Assembly: GCA_021904315.1 (NCBI GenBank)
Contig: CM038916.1
Span: 4,960,001-5,024,000, forward strand
Source of the DNA: Sphagnum magellanicum
Lineage: Eukaryota; Streptophyta; Sphagnopsida; Sphagnales; Sphagnaceae
Direction: 5' to 3'
DNA: 64,000 bases
Of this stretch, positions 13,430 to 25,235 are shown one piece after another (positions within the stretch are counted from its first letter, which is position 1; every line of letters starts with the position of its first letter). The notes beneath the pieces were generated by a model. The model was not told the DNA's origin and did not search any database. It saw only the letters and a list, made by a program, of their open reading frames with translations. The position numbers and the translations under genes are program-made.

Positions 13430-14110
13430 CATGTACAAAATATAAGAGAATAAAAGAAAAAATAGCCAACAAATAAAAGAAGAAACTCCCAAAAGACAAG
13501 GGGATTATGCTTCTTACCTTAAATTCAAATGCATGTACACAATAAATGAAAAAGAAAAAGAAAAAAAGGTTCCCAAAAGACAAGGGGGCCATGCTTCTTG
13601 CCCCGAACTCAAAAACATGTACACAATATAAGGAAAAAACAAATCAGCTAACAAATAAAAGCAAGGAATGAGACAAACCATGCCACATGTATATAAGATG
13701 TCAGAACACCCAAAAGACAAAGGGTATAAAAAAGGGGAAAAAAATAGCAAAAAAAAAAAGGTTAAAGAGTGGGATGCATACTAAATGCCTCAAGAAGGTT
13801 TAGTAAATATGCTTGTTGCCCCAAGCTAGTAGCCCCCACACATGACTTGTGCTTCTTGCCCCTAACCTAAAAACAAAACAAATATAAGAAAAAAATGAGC
13901 CAATAAAACAAAATAAAGAATGAAACAAATTTGGACAACACATGTACATATTCTTTGCTCAAAAACATTCAAAAGACAAGAGGTATGAGAAAAAAATAGC
14001 AAAAGAAAAAGGGTTAAAAAGTGAAATGTATGTACTAGTTCTTCCCCACAAGTTGTTCAAGTGTTTGTTGCCCAAACCAAAGACCTTGTGCACATTCTTC
14101 TACTTTTTCC
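13430..14110. repeat. Degenerate long-unit tandem repeats around 'caaaagacaagggg'
   Basis: The phrase CAAAAGACAA followed by a G-rich stretch recurs near 13489, 13576, 13711 and 13970. The surrounding words recur in the same order (TGCTTCTTGCCCC, CATGTACACAATATAAG, AAAAAATAGC). The last two units are about 259 bp apart and align over most of their length; the first units are shorter. The long minus frames at 13245-13750 are by-products of these T-rich repeats read backwards. Confidence 0.65.
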
Positions 14111-14656
14111 CCCAAACTCACCTCCTTACAAATCAACCTTGAGCTTGTTCCTTAAATAAACCAACAATCCAAAACCTTGTAAAAGCAAATGTTGCATAAT
14201 AAAAAAAAACTTAAATTTTTTTTTTCAAAGATTATGCACATCAAAGGTGTCACATGCTTGTTAAACTAGTCAAAACCAGCCAAGATTTGAGCTTAGTTGC
14301 AAATCAAAGGTTTTAGATGAATGTCATATGTTATTGAAGTGGCGAATGTGGAAGAAAATTTGCACTTCTTATGTAGGTTATTTTCTTACCTTCATTTAAT
14401 TAGGGCTTACATAACTTTAGGGTTTTACATCTTAATGGATAGATCTACACCCTCATTTATTTAGGTCCTATTGCTCCCTATCTTTATTATAACATATTTA
14501 TTATAAAAAATTCCATATATAATAAGTTCTAAGAACTCAAAAAAAACATTAAGCCCTTTGGATGTAGACCCTTGTTCAAGAAAAAATAATTATACTTTTA
14601 AAAATCACTTTTGAATATTTAAGAAAAAACTCAATAATTTTTTTTTTATGCCATTA

Positions 14657-15283
14657 GGTGAAAGCATGGTAAAATATATAAAAAAATTTGTCAAAAAAAT
14701 ATCAATATAAAAAAAGGTAATTTTTCACGAAAACACAAGAAAGTAGATTCAAATTTTACTTAAATTTCATTTTGAAACTATTGAACTTTCAAGTGGGTTT
14801 ATTGTAAAGCAATTACAAAAATTTTAAAACTTTGAAATAATAAAAGTAGGGAATAAATAGATTTGAAATTGATTGGTCAATATGGTGTTCAAACCTACTT
14901 TTTCATTAGAAAATTTAATAAAATATATATTTATGAAATTACAACATAAAAATCATTGTATATTTAAAGGCCTCACCAAAAAAACAAATTTATTTTCTCT
15001 TTAGTAAAATATACTTGACACATATTTGAATCAAATGTTACATTGTAAAAAATAAGTTTTAAAAATTACTTGCATTTTAAAAAATCTATTTAAAACTTAC
15101 TTTTATAATAAAAAATTAAAAAATTAGTACATTATAATGAAGAAGCTAGTATTTTGTTATTCATCATTCAACTAAAAAAATTGAATATATTACAATTTTG
15201 TGATGGGTTTTGATCTTATTTCTTTTTCACTTGACAAGTAGACTAACAAGTACTTTAGTTGTACACTTTATTATGCTTTCACC
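14657..15283. mobile_element. Non-autonomous TIR element, family T1 (copy 3)
   Basis: GGTGAAAGCAT at the left border and ATGCTTTCACC at the right border are exact inverted matches. CCATT flanks both sides (14651-14655 and 15285-15289) and is a likely target-site duplication. The interior is about 630 bp, extremely A/T-rich, and has no coding frame. It ends about 970 bp upstream of the PLATZ TATA box. Interior similarity to copies 1 and 2 is weak by eye; membership rests mainly on the TIRs. Confidence 0.5.
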
Positions 15284-15399
15284 CCCATTGAATTCTCTTC
15301 ATTTTTCTTCTTTCTAAAGGTGCTATTAAAAACTACATCATAAAAAAATTTAAAAGTTTCATAAACATTAGAAATTTTAATAAAAAGTTCAAACACCCT

Positions 15400-16240
15400 G
15401 AAAGAGTTGCCACCCCGGGATATGATCTGAATCATTCTAATTTGCTCAAGCCAAATTTCACATTAGAAGCATGATCATGAGCCGCCAGCTAAAGTGTCCT
15501 AATTCCAAGACGCTGTGTGACCGGCTTGATCCGGCTTGATCAGAATATGCACCGGCTGCCCTGACACAATCCCACCAATTGTCAAGAGTAAAGGGTTCAA
15601 CCCTGAACCCTGAACCCTTCTGCTCATGGCTGGCGTAGTGCAGAAGAGCTCCGGCAGAGCTTCGACGTCATGACTCATGTCCAGCAGCTCTCGACAAACC
15701 TGTAAGCTAGCGAATTTCTCTTGCATATCCTAGTGCACCTTCCTGAACATATTAACTCTTAACATGAATGTCAACCAAGGGACACTCGAAGCTATAAGAT
15801 TTGCCTGTACTAGGCCCTAGTTCTAATTCCAGGCAAAGCGACTCAAGATCAGTGCTGATCCAGGACTGCAACTTGTTGTGGCTCTTTCGAAAATTCCGCC
15901 GTCTTCAAGAGCTTTGCAATTTTAAGATTCTAATTAGGAGAATTCATACTTACCAATCATCTTCCTCATATTTCTGAACCTGCTCAAATTACCCGGGTCA
16001 TACAATCACCAGTACTAGCTAAACAGGATCATGTATCAAGGATCTGGAGTCCAACTAGCGAGAGCCAACCACGCACGTCAATGGACATCCTTACGTGGCC
16101 AGCATCTGATGCCACCATGGAGAACTCACTCGCTCGAGCAGTAGTCGATGTTCACGAGACAGGAGGATTGAATTGATGACGTTGGCGGCTGCGGGCAACT
16201 ACTTACAAGCTTGGCAGCTCCGAATAAAACCTGTGTGCTG
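15400..16240 (+). promoter_or_regulatory. Upstream region of the PLATZ gene
   Basis: GC content rises sharply here compared with the preceding 15 kb. Cis-element-like words are present: GACGTCATGACTCA at about 15664-15677 (a CRE/as-1-like core next to a GCN4-like TGACTCA), ACGTGGC at 16093-16099 (ABRE/G-box core) and TGACG near 16179. These fit stress- or hormone-responsive control, but that is inference from motif words alone. A 75-codon minus frame at 15499-15726 could be a chance product of the higher GC content. Confidence 0.4.
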
Positions 16241-16249
16241 GCAGCTCCA

Positions 16250-16255
16250 TATAAA
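16250..16255 (+). promoter_or_regulatory. TATA box of the PLATZ gene
   Basis: TATAAA within CATATAAACCC lies about 208 bp upstream of the PLATZ start codon. That predicts transcription starting near 16280 and a 5' leader of about 175 bases. Confidence 0.55.
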
Positions 16256-16457
16256 CCCATCATACAGTCATGCTTGAATGCCATACTACCTTAGTGTTCA
16301 GGAATTTCTTCTGCTCCTCATTCGATTTGTGAATTGCACTGATAAATCTGTTCAACAGCTTATTGGATTGTTCTTGAGAATTTCAGCCATTCGGAGAGCT
16401 TGTATTCCGAGTTCCTAATTTAAGGGGTTTCGCGTTGAGTCGACCTTTGCAGCAGCG

Positions 16458-17452
16458 ATGGCAACGAGCTCTCATGCCCAGGCCGATATGCTATTAGCGC
16501 TCATCACTACGAACTTCCCAGGTAATTGGGCACCATCTCTAGCTAGTTACAGCTCTTGGGACTCTAGGACGTGCAAGATACTTTTCTGAGGTTTTCTCCT
16601 GGCGCCACAGAAGTTGTTACTAACTTGATCATAATATTCTTGGAATCTCCTGATGTCTTTAGTAATTCCATGTTCTTCATTGCATTCGTCTGTCCGCAAC
16701 AACTTCTCCACTGGACTCTCAGGTCATGACTAACCTTTCACAAACATGTAGTTCTTGGTCTAATCTGCTTCTGTAGACAATTGAGTCATAATTTGCGGCA
16801 AGTGCTGAAGCTACTAGCTTTAGTATTGTTGAGAACTTCCCAGATGCAGTATTTATCTAATTTGGATCAGTGTTCAACGTAATGTACTCTGGAACTAGCA
16901 AGCAATTTAGCACTAGGTTACAAGGTCTCTGCATCACATGAATTGTCAGCTGCATGCATGAGTTTCAAGGTCATTGATCTATTTCTAAGTATATGTATTG
17001 CAGATCCAGAGTCTTTGGCGCGTGGACACAAGACATTCTTCTGCACATCATGCAACACCGGACCACATCCGCTGAACCTGTTTGTGGGAGAGGGCAAACA
17101 ACATCACGGGCACAACAAGCTGCAAGTGTATCGAACTTCAAACCGACCTAGTGTCCTTGAAGAGGAGATCGGAAATTTACTAGTGGATCTGCAAAGCATC
17201 CAAAGATATTCCTTCAACCAAAAGACCGTGATATTCATTACCGGTCCAAATTCTATAGCTCATGCAACTCCTAGCTGCGCAAAATGCACCAAACTCTTGA
17301 ACGAAGCTACTGGTGGCCACTTCTCCAGCAGCACCAGCATCTTCTGTTCTCTAGGCTGCGAATTCGCAGAACAACTATTCAACATGCAAGCAGATCGAAT
17401 CAATGCAACACCTCTCGCTGCAGTTACTGGGGCAAACGTTAACACAGTGTAG
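16458..17452 (+). CDS. PLATZ-family zinc-binding transcription factor, two exons, early stop
   Basis: PLATZ proteins are plant-specific, nuclear, zinc-dependent binders of A/T-rich DNA, mostly described as repressors. Exon 1 is 16458-16521 and exon 2 is 17004-17452. The 482-bp intron has GT/AG ends and splits one codon after its first base, giving 170 residues. The start ATG is the first one after the predicted leader. Visible signatures are Phe-Phe-Cys-Thr-Ser-Cys (about residue 33), His-His-Gly-His (about 56), the 'EEEIGNLLVDLQSIQRYSFN' block followed by 'KTVIFITGP', and Cys-x2-Cys ... Phe-Cys-Ser-Leu-Gly-Cys (about residues 110-136). Two usual ligand groups, the first C-x2-H and the second C-x2-C, are not seen, and the last pair of Cys motifs is separated by 19 residues instead of about 10. 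The frame stops at TAG 17450-17452, yet a typical PLATZ tail follows in the same frame (next entry). It could be a truncated form or a recently disabled gene. Confidence 0.82.
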
Positions 17453-17668
17453 CACTCAACCAAGCAGTCACAAGAAGCTTTAGTTGACCCTAATCATACT
17501 ACTAGTGATGGTGCGAGATCTAATGCTTTAGCACCCACAGAGGAAGTTTGTCTTCATGGCCAGGGTCTAAATGCCTGCAGATCAACTGGAAGATCAAGCA
17601 AAAGGAGACTACAAAGCGGCTTGAACAGGAGGACCATACTGGCACCACAAAGGGCACCACTCTCTTGA
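17453..17668 (+). other. In-frame PLATZ-like C-terminal segment beyond the TAG
   Basis: Directly after the TAG the same frame stays open for 71 codons to TGA 17666-17668. It is basic near its end (Arg-Ser-Ser-Lys-Arg-Arg) and closes with Ala-Pro-Gln-Arg-Ala-Pro-Leu-Ser. PLATZ proteins commonly end in a basic stretch followed by an Arg-Ala-Pro-like motif. Adding this segment gives about 242 residues, a normal family length. Either the TAG is a recent nonsense change, or it is removed or bypassed (a weak GT at 17447-17448 with AG near 17530 would delete it), or the segment is now 3' UTR. Confidence 0.65.
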
Positions 17669-17857
17669 CAACCAAGATGCTGGAGTGATGAAGCAAGGAT
17701 AGGACCCTCTGCAATGTGTAAGTAATTCCACCAAGTTAGGTCTGCAATGACTGTAAGTAATTCTGGACACCAAGTTAGGTCAGCTGGTTGGAATGTTCAC
17801 TAGGTATTACTGTGAACTGTGAGTACATTTTTTGGGAAATGCATAGAACATGTGAAG

Positions 17858-18115
17858 GACTGGGACTGTGGCAGATTATTATGTCATTTTCTTGCCCACA
17901 TAATAGGACATAATCTTCCAACCTGATGAGTATACACTCGTAATTTGGTAATTAAGTGACCAAAATTTCTGTTGAGCATGAGATTTTTAAAATCGTTGAA
18001 TCTGCCCCCCAGACATTAATGTTATGGAATGGCCTCACCCTAGCAGGCTTGCTTGGCAAATTACCTGACATAATGGGCAAGGGCTTGACCATTTCATAGT
18101 ACATAATTTCCTATT
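17858..18115. repeat. Hairpin-like duplicated sequence, family H1 (copy 1)
   Basis: This sequence just downstream of the PLATZ gene matches 43258-43535 in the same orientation. Shared words in order include TATGTCATTT, GTGACCAAAAT, GAATCTGCC, ATGGAATGG, CAGGCTTGC, TTACCT and AATGGGCA. The second half of the copy can pair imperfectly with itself around ATGGAATGG / CCATTTCAT. It is either a segmental duplication or a fold-back element. Confidence 0.55.
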
Positions 18116-19850
18116 TTAATCTGTTGCTGGTTTGAACTTTCCATGTAAGTAGCAGAGTCATTATATGAAGAGTCTATTGTTGGAAATGCAATTTATGAAC
18201 TTAACATGCATCATGTGTGACCCAAAAGATGGGATCCAGGGCTTGAGGGACAGAGCTAGATGATCAATCAAGTACATGTGCATATAGAATTGGGAACAGT
18301 TCAGCTTCATTGTTGATCTTTGAACATTCAATGAGGCAAATCAATAATTTTGATGAGGTCAATGTCCAATATATTCACAATTAGCAGTTCTTTATCCCAA
18401 GTCTTGGATTGGCAACTTAATCCAGAGCCTTGGTAAAAGGATAATTACCAATTCTATAATTATGCATAGATTCAATGTTTGAAGTGGAGTTATTAAGTAA
18501 AGTAGGGCAGAGTTCTGAAATTAAGCACAAGTTTGAAGTTGGGAAGAATAACCTCTTGATGCCTACCAAAGGCCCTAACTTCTACAGCCTACGACCCTAG
18601 ACATTGCTACTAAAGGATCGGTGCTACCTGGAGCATAAGGTTAGGGCTCTCCATCATGCTAGCAACTTTAGCTAGCATCAAGATTTTAATATGCTGACTT
18701 GTAATATATATGGTCAATTGCTAATCGAATAAGACGTATTCCTCTTCCCAGGTAGCTCTTGGATAAATATTACTTCATATAACTAAATAACATGAAACCA
18801 TCATGGCTAGGATGCTGCAGGATTAGGGATTCCCTATTGATCACAAGTAGGCATGTCTAGACATTGATGTGTTTCTTCTACACGAAGTTTACAGTGTTAC
18901 ATAAACACTGTCTACATAACAGACAAAGAAACACAAGGAAAACCATAACTTAAAACACTTGTATTTCTACATTGATTTGTTATTAAATTAGGTCTACAAA
19001 CCAAGGAGGAAACTTAAAATGAGATTGGGATTTATAAATCAACAAAATATATTTTTCCTCTTTTTTCAAATACAAACGAAAATGAAGTTTAATTACTAGA
19101 AATTGTAAATAACTTTTTTGAATTTACAAAGTTATACATGAAACCTTGTGGATTCAGCGAACATTGTCCTGGGACTGATGTTTCCATATTTTTGCCCATT
19201 ATAACATGGCTTGAATCATGCAATGAAACAAATTATCTTAAACATAAGTTCACCTTGAGTGCTCTTCCATGCAGTAAGAAAAATTAGATATTTAGATGTT
19301 GGTCTCATAATCACCTAGAGAAAATGATCTTCTTTTTTTGAAAGGTTTAAATAATTTGTTCACCATCATGGTGAGGATGCAATTACATGTTAGAAAATTG
19401 TGAAAAGCAACAAGAGTCTACAAACAATAACAAAATTCGTGCAAACTTTCCCACTCACTCAATCTCACACTACTCAGAATGTCGGCCCCAATGAAGTTGT
19501 GCAATGTATTTTCCGGATTGTAAGGGTTGAAATGAAAATTGTGGCAACCACATTTGCTGACCAAATTTTTTAAGATGTTTTTGAGACCTGAAAACTGCAT
19601 GAATAAAGTGCAATTGCAAGCTCGCAACCTATCAAAGTTCTTTAGTGTGCAAGAAAAGGAAGCAAGTTTAAATGAATTCAGCTCACTTGAGGGGCCCCTA
19701 GTCGTCATTGACCAATCCAATGCTTTCAAAATTTGCAAATTTCATATGTTTCACAAATCCTGCAATGAATTCCAACAAAACCAAATGATGGAGAAGCAAA
19801 GGGTAGTCTATTAGAATTATTCCAAAAGATTTTCTTAGAATCTATCATTG
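18116..19850. other. Intergenic DNA, no gene seen
   Basis: Composition falls back to A/T-rich. Overlapping frames on both strands near 19418-19814 are open by chance and carry no motif. Confidence 0.4.
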
Positions 19851-20225
19851 ACGGAAGGTAGTTTGTTTGTTTTGTTTGTTGTCACATTTAGATCTCCCAA
19901 ACCACAGTGCCTCTTGCCATGCTCTTGGCTCTTGGTACCATTGGAAAGCCCTTGATGAGTAGGAGTGCGCACCAAGTTCGTTTCATAATGTTTAGAGTTG
20001 GTTTGTTAATGTTTCGATCTACAGTGCAGAAGTTATTGAATATTGAACACTTTGTTCAATGAAAGTTAATTTTAATCAAAACTAAAAATTATAGGGGAAT
20101 TTCAGCACACTCTTAGTATTTTTGGAAAGCCTTCAGTGAGTAGGATCTAATGAAGTGATTTGGAAATTTTCAAAGCTAAGTTGCAGGAGATATTGAATTT
20201 TGAGTAATCTTCCGGGCCCCTGGCT
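19851..20225. repeat. Dispersed repeat family R1 (copy 1)
   Basis: Begins with GGTAGTTTGTTTGTTTTG and shares ordered blocks with 24896-25235, including 'gcagaagttattgaatattg', GGAAAG-CCTT-GATGAG and the closing 'atattgaattttgagtaat'. Within each copy the 'GAAG...TTGAATATTGAA...TTCA-TGAAA' phrase is repeated, so the unit has an internal tandem structure. A shorter third match is at 1545-1650. No coding frame and no clear terminal repeats. Confidence 0.55.
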
Positions 20226-20965
20226 TCAAAATAAAGCTATTGCTCCTAAGGTGACATTCCTGCACATACTTCCAAGGTCAGCACATCCTTGATGGCAGCT
20301 CTATTGCCGATTTCCCTTCTCAATGATCAATGTGAGCAATGACAACGCCCCTTAGCATACACAAGGGACCATTTTATTTTGCAACTGTTGGTACATTTGC
20401 TTTTTCGCACTTTCATAATTGGTTGAAATACATAAATTGGGCGATGACTAAATCACATGCTCTTGAGGCTTATGTATGCCTTCCAACCAGAATTTTGTAA
20501 ATATAACTAGTTCAAATACCTTCGTTAAATGATACTCCACTGATACATTTTCATCCACTATTATCATTTTTCCAGCCAAAATGGGGCATTTCAAAAATTG
20601 TCTATGAAGGTTTCCTAATTGATGAGACTTGTGGAAGGCTTAAGGATGCTTCCATAGCTGTCAATCTCCCTTTAGCATGTACAGGTACATGTGATCTAGC
20701 AATTTGCTACCCATAGATTGATGAACACTACTGGCAAGTGTGGCCTTACAACCTAGTCTTTTACACTTTCCATATATCCATGTTTCATTTCTTTTAAGAA
20801 GTGGCAGAATTCAATTTGGGTACATAATTAGCATATTCTTATTCTTGTTCATAAACTATTATGTCGTAGGTCATCATAATTCTCCTAACCAGATGTCATC
20901 ATAACATGCTTCCAGAAAAAGAAAGATGAAAATCATTTAAGATGCATGGGTGCAGTGTAAACATA

Positions 20966-21117
20966 TACTAGTAGAAAATTTGTCTTTTGCAACTTGTCTT
21001 ATGCAACTAAAAAATCTCGCATGCAACTATTTTGGAGTTGCATGCGACATGTGCAGTTGCATGCGACATTTTTTAGTTGCATAAGACAAGTTGCAAAAGA
21101 TAATTTTTCTACTAGTG
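20966..21117. mobile_element. CACTA-type MITE, 152 bp, nearly full-length palindrome
   Basis: The right end read inward is CACTAGTAGAAAAAT; the left end is the same with C to T at the first base (TACTAGTAGAAAAT). Arms continue inward as TTTTGCAACTTGTCTTATGC with their inverted match, so almost the whole element folds into a hairpin with a short loop. ATA flanks both sides (20963-20965 and 21118-21120), matching the 3-bp target-site duplication of CACTA elements. No coding capacity; mobilisation would need an autonomous relative elsewhere. Confidence 0.8.
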
Positions 21118-21120
21118 ATA

Positions 21121-24100
21121 TATAAAGGAGTCACAATTAACTAATTTTCATTGCAAAACAGTTTTTATGTGACTCTTTACAATATGTGCATTCCACCAAC
21201 TTGGAAACTTAGTGTTGATGTTTTTTGAATTGTTTTACATTGTACACTTGTTAAATATTTAGGTTTCCTTATTGACACATCAATACCATAGCCATATGAG
21301 TGTTTAATTGTTCGTTCTAAAATGTTGTTTTCCACCTTAATGCCTTAACACAATATGTATATAATAGCTTGTAATGGTTGCATGGATTATTGTCTATTTT
21401 TGCAGAACCTCTTTGCTCTATAATAAACATTTTGTATCTATGTTTTTGTCTCTTTGTATCAGTAGATTGTTTTTTAATATTTTCATTCTAAAGTCAAGTT
21501 TGTTTATATCACAAAGTGAATTTTCAATTTGAAATTGGTGACTTTCTCTTAAGATGTACTTGAGAACATTCAATTTGATTTCATGGGCGTATTAGGTGCT
21601 TGTCACATCCCTCATGGTATTGTGTATGTGTGCATTGTGCATGGTGACTAAAACTCAAGACTTAATGTGTCCAGTTGATTTGCATTTGCGCATGTTCACC
21701 ACACATACGTATGTTCGCCAAATTGCTTGAAGTTATTTTTGTTGGGCCATACCATTAGGGCTTTTGGCAACAACTTTGCATACACTTGGTTCTACAACAT
21801 CATAAATAGCTTGAATCTCATGGACATAAACTAGGTGATCTTTAAGCATATTTGTATAAAACTAATAACTTAAAACTAGCTTAAAAACTATGTATGGTGG
21901 ACTTAAAGGTCAAGACATAGGTATGTGGAAGCAAACGTTTTGATATTTCATTTATTGCAAAAACTTCCTACCCTAGCATGCATCTCATTTTATTTCATTC
22001 TTGTGCAATTTTGAATTAAATGGGTGTAATCACAATCAAAGGAGCCAAAAAACATGTTGGGCGACTACCAAAACTCTATAAAAATTATAAATTTGTTAGA
22101 TATATTTTTGTGGTGTCACTTTAATGTCATATTAATCATGGAATGTAGTGCTAAATGACTAATATGAATGTTGAAAAATTCAATACAAATTTTTAAAAAA
22201 TAAAATAGATTCCATCATATTCATTCATAAATTTGTTTTTACATAATACTAAAAACTATAAAAAAAAGACAGAAAAGGGTGACGCTATGACAAGATTTTG
22301 TTACACCTTAAAAAATTTACACCTTAATATGTTATGTATGAAATATTTAATGAGGTAATTTGAAGTGCAATTATACTTAAAACTTAGTAAGTAAAATTGA
22401 TATGAATATCCTAGCATGGATTTCATTTATTTTAAAACAAAAGTGTTTTTTCATGCTAGAGCTTGATTGAGATTTGAATATTTATGAACATGTTCAAGGA
22501 TATAAGACTATGATTTAGGACTAAATAGGCACATTCCCTTGGAAGATGGGTCTTCTTTGGATAGATGTGCAACATATGGTTTGAGATATTAGTTTTTGTT
22601 GTTATTAAGTTTGACTTAAAACATTTGGTGTTAAATTTGTTGCTCTAATACTTTAAGGCATTACAAGTAGCTTGGACCTTATGGCTAACAATAAATTATC
22701 TTCCAGCACACTTATAGTAATTAGTAAATTTTTAGAATCGGCTTAATAAATTGTAGCTTGAAGCTCAAGGAATAAGTAAGAAGAGTCAAATTATTTGATA
22801 CTTCATTTAATTTACAAATTTGTGTAAACTAACTTGTTAAGTACCTCATCTTATTTTTTGGTTCAATTTTTGGATGTTGGTAAATATTTTCAGTTTTTAG
22901 TTTTACATTACACAAATTATTTTGAAGTGTGATTATAATTGGAACCTAAATAAAATAATACAAATATAATGGCATGGCTATCATATATTTTACACCTTTA
23001 TTCAATCAAGGTTTAAGCACCTAGGTTTAGTGATTACAAACAAAAGCATCAAACAAATGCCAATTTGGTAAGAAAATGAAAAGTTATTCATGTGCATTCT
23101 TTTGTGCACTCATGGCTTTTACATTTGCAATCTTCAATGAGGAATTTTTGTGTATAGAGCTCATGTGTTGGTTTCAAATTGATGGAAATGTATATGGCTT
23201 AGCGTTGCTTTCAACAAATATTTGTTTCCAATTCCAAACAAAGAATGAATCGATTAATAGAGAATGTATGAGGTGAGAATTTTCAGCCTAGGTTAATACC
23301 TTTGCCTAATAGGGTCACTACTACTAATGTTGGGCAGTTCTCTTATTGCTAATTCTAGTTCTTCTTAGAACTTAAAGAACCCTTGGTTTCTTGAATTTTA
23401 AAAAAAAATCAAGCTTAAGAGAACTAGCCAAGGTTTTAGATTTTCAAATATCTTTATCAAAAAGATAAATTTACAAATTAAATGTCACATTATTTTTCCA
23501 AGCATCCTATCGATCTTTGTTGATTCTATTTTAAAGGGAGAAACCTAGGTGCATGATATCATTTTTTTTGGACAAATTCTTTTTCTAGGACAAACTTCCA
23601 ATCTTTCTTTACTTTATACTATCTTGTAATGAATCAAAGTTAGTCTTCACATGCACTGATCATTTTTTAAGTTGAGATTTGATACCTCTCCATTTAGACT
23701 ATGGATTCTTTGTACTCTTCCCTAATAAATAATTCATGACAATTTCATCCACTAATGCAAAATCATCTTGTGATTAACCACTTGATTTTCAAAAGCTTTT
23801 AGAAAAAGATACATAAAAGTTTAAATCCTAGTTACAAATTTTTAAGATCATGGATTCTACATTTTACATTGATAATGTTACCTACCCACTTTGTTGAGAA
23901 TTGCCCCTAAATATTTTATGATTATTTTCGGTGATTCTCACTTTAGTGAGAACCATGGTGAACAATTTGCAATCTAGGTTTGACCAAGGGTGATACATAT
24001 TGGTTTTCAGAATCCCAGCCCAATGTGAGAATTGCCTAAGAATCATGGTCCATTGTAATGACCACCCAACATTAACGAGTACCTATTATTTTTGGATTGG

Positions 24101-24344
24101 ATGAATGTCTCCTATTTGGTACATTGTGTCACATCATGCATTAGTCTACATATGTAAGCTTTTCAGTTTTGCAGACTGCCAACCATTTGAGGATGGGCTT
24201 GATCATCTACTATATGCACCTCACTGTTCATTTCAGTCTAGGTGTAACCAAATCTAGCTATCTCTTCACACTCTTCCTTCCTCTAAAATTCAACATTCCC
24301 TTGGAATCTATAGTGTTTTTTTGTTTGAATTTTGTAATAGATCT
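21121..24344. other. AT-rich intergenic DNA, no gene seen
   Basis: Only short frames, no recognisable protein or RNA signature, and no clear tandem repeat. Confidence 0.4.
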
Positions 24345-24560
24345 AAAATGGTGATCATCTAGAAGACAATTTAACTAAATATGGTTATAAAAAATAGGAA
24401 AGTGGAAAAAATAAAGCATCCTTCTATATTGCTTGCTACCTACTGGGAACATAATACAAAAATTTGGCAATTTTCTTTAACTTTTTGAAAAAGTTGGTGA
24501 CGAGAAAACCCAATAAACATTTTTTCTCGATTAAAAACAAATAAAGTAAGTACCTAAGAA
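24345..24560 (+). repeat. Dispersed repeat family R2 (copy 1)
   Basis: Shares 'gtgatcatct', an 'aagaaga' block, 'aataaagcatc' and a later 'aatttgtcaatttt'-like block with 25665-25870. The head also matches the 'catcatccat-ggaagatgtag' head of 39960-40220. Borders are approximate. Confidence 0.4.
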
Positions 24561-24895
24561 AATAAACTCCTGCAAGTTTAAGATCCTAATTGCCACCAAC
24601 AGCACAAGCATTTGAAAGAGGCACATAGCCTACAACACATTTTCAAGCTGTGGTTCAAGAACTTTTTTCAGCAATGTATTCTCCCATCACCAACTTCCAA
24701 TTAACACATTTATTAGGAAGGAACAACAATTGCCAAGTATTTGACACATTTATACAATTATGTGAAAAAAGGCACATAATGAAGAATCAACTCTCAATGT
24801 GTCTTGGGTATGACACATTTTCCTCATTGAAGATTTTTTTTCATGTCACATTAATTTAAAATATTTACTTCAAAATTACAAACATTTATTTATGA

Positions 24896-25235
24896 AGAAA
24901 GGTAGTTTGTTTATTTTGTTTTGTTTTGTTTGTACTTATGAGATCCACTGAGTTAGGTTGCTTTAGATCGCATTATTGGTCTCTTTTGAGGAGGAGGGGT
25001 GCATTAGCGTGCTTTCATGGTGTTTGGATTTGCGATGTAGAAGTTTTTGAATATTGAATGATTTCTTCACTGAAAATTAAACTAAATTATAGTTGAAAAT
25101 TTCAGAGAATTGGAATGTGCTTTCAGTGTTGTTGGAAAGACCTTGATGAGCAGGATTAATGGAATTTATTTGGTAAGATTTGGATTCAGAATGTGGGAAA
25201 TATTGATTTTTAAGTAATTTTTGCCACTGAAAATT
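24896..25235. repeat. Dispersed repeat family R1 (copy 2)
   Basis: Same order of blocks as 19851-20225: GGTAGTTTGTTT-TTTTGTTTTG head, GTAGAAGTTTTTGAATATTGAA, TTGGAAAGACCTTGATGAG and closing ATATTGATTTTTAAGTAATTTTTG. Confidence 0.55.

Noticed and set aside
13245-13750. Phe-rich minus frames as membrane proteins
   Set aside because: They are read-outs of A-rich tandem repeats on the opposite strand.
15580-15625. CCCTGAACCCTGAA repeat as interstitial telomere sequence
   Set aside because: The unit is CCCTGAA and not the plant CCCTAAA, and there are only about two copies.
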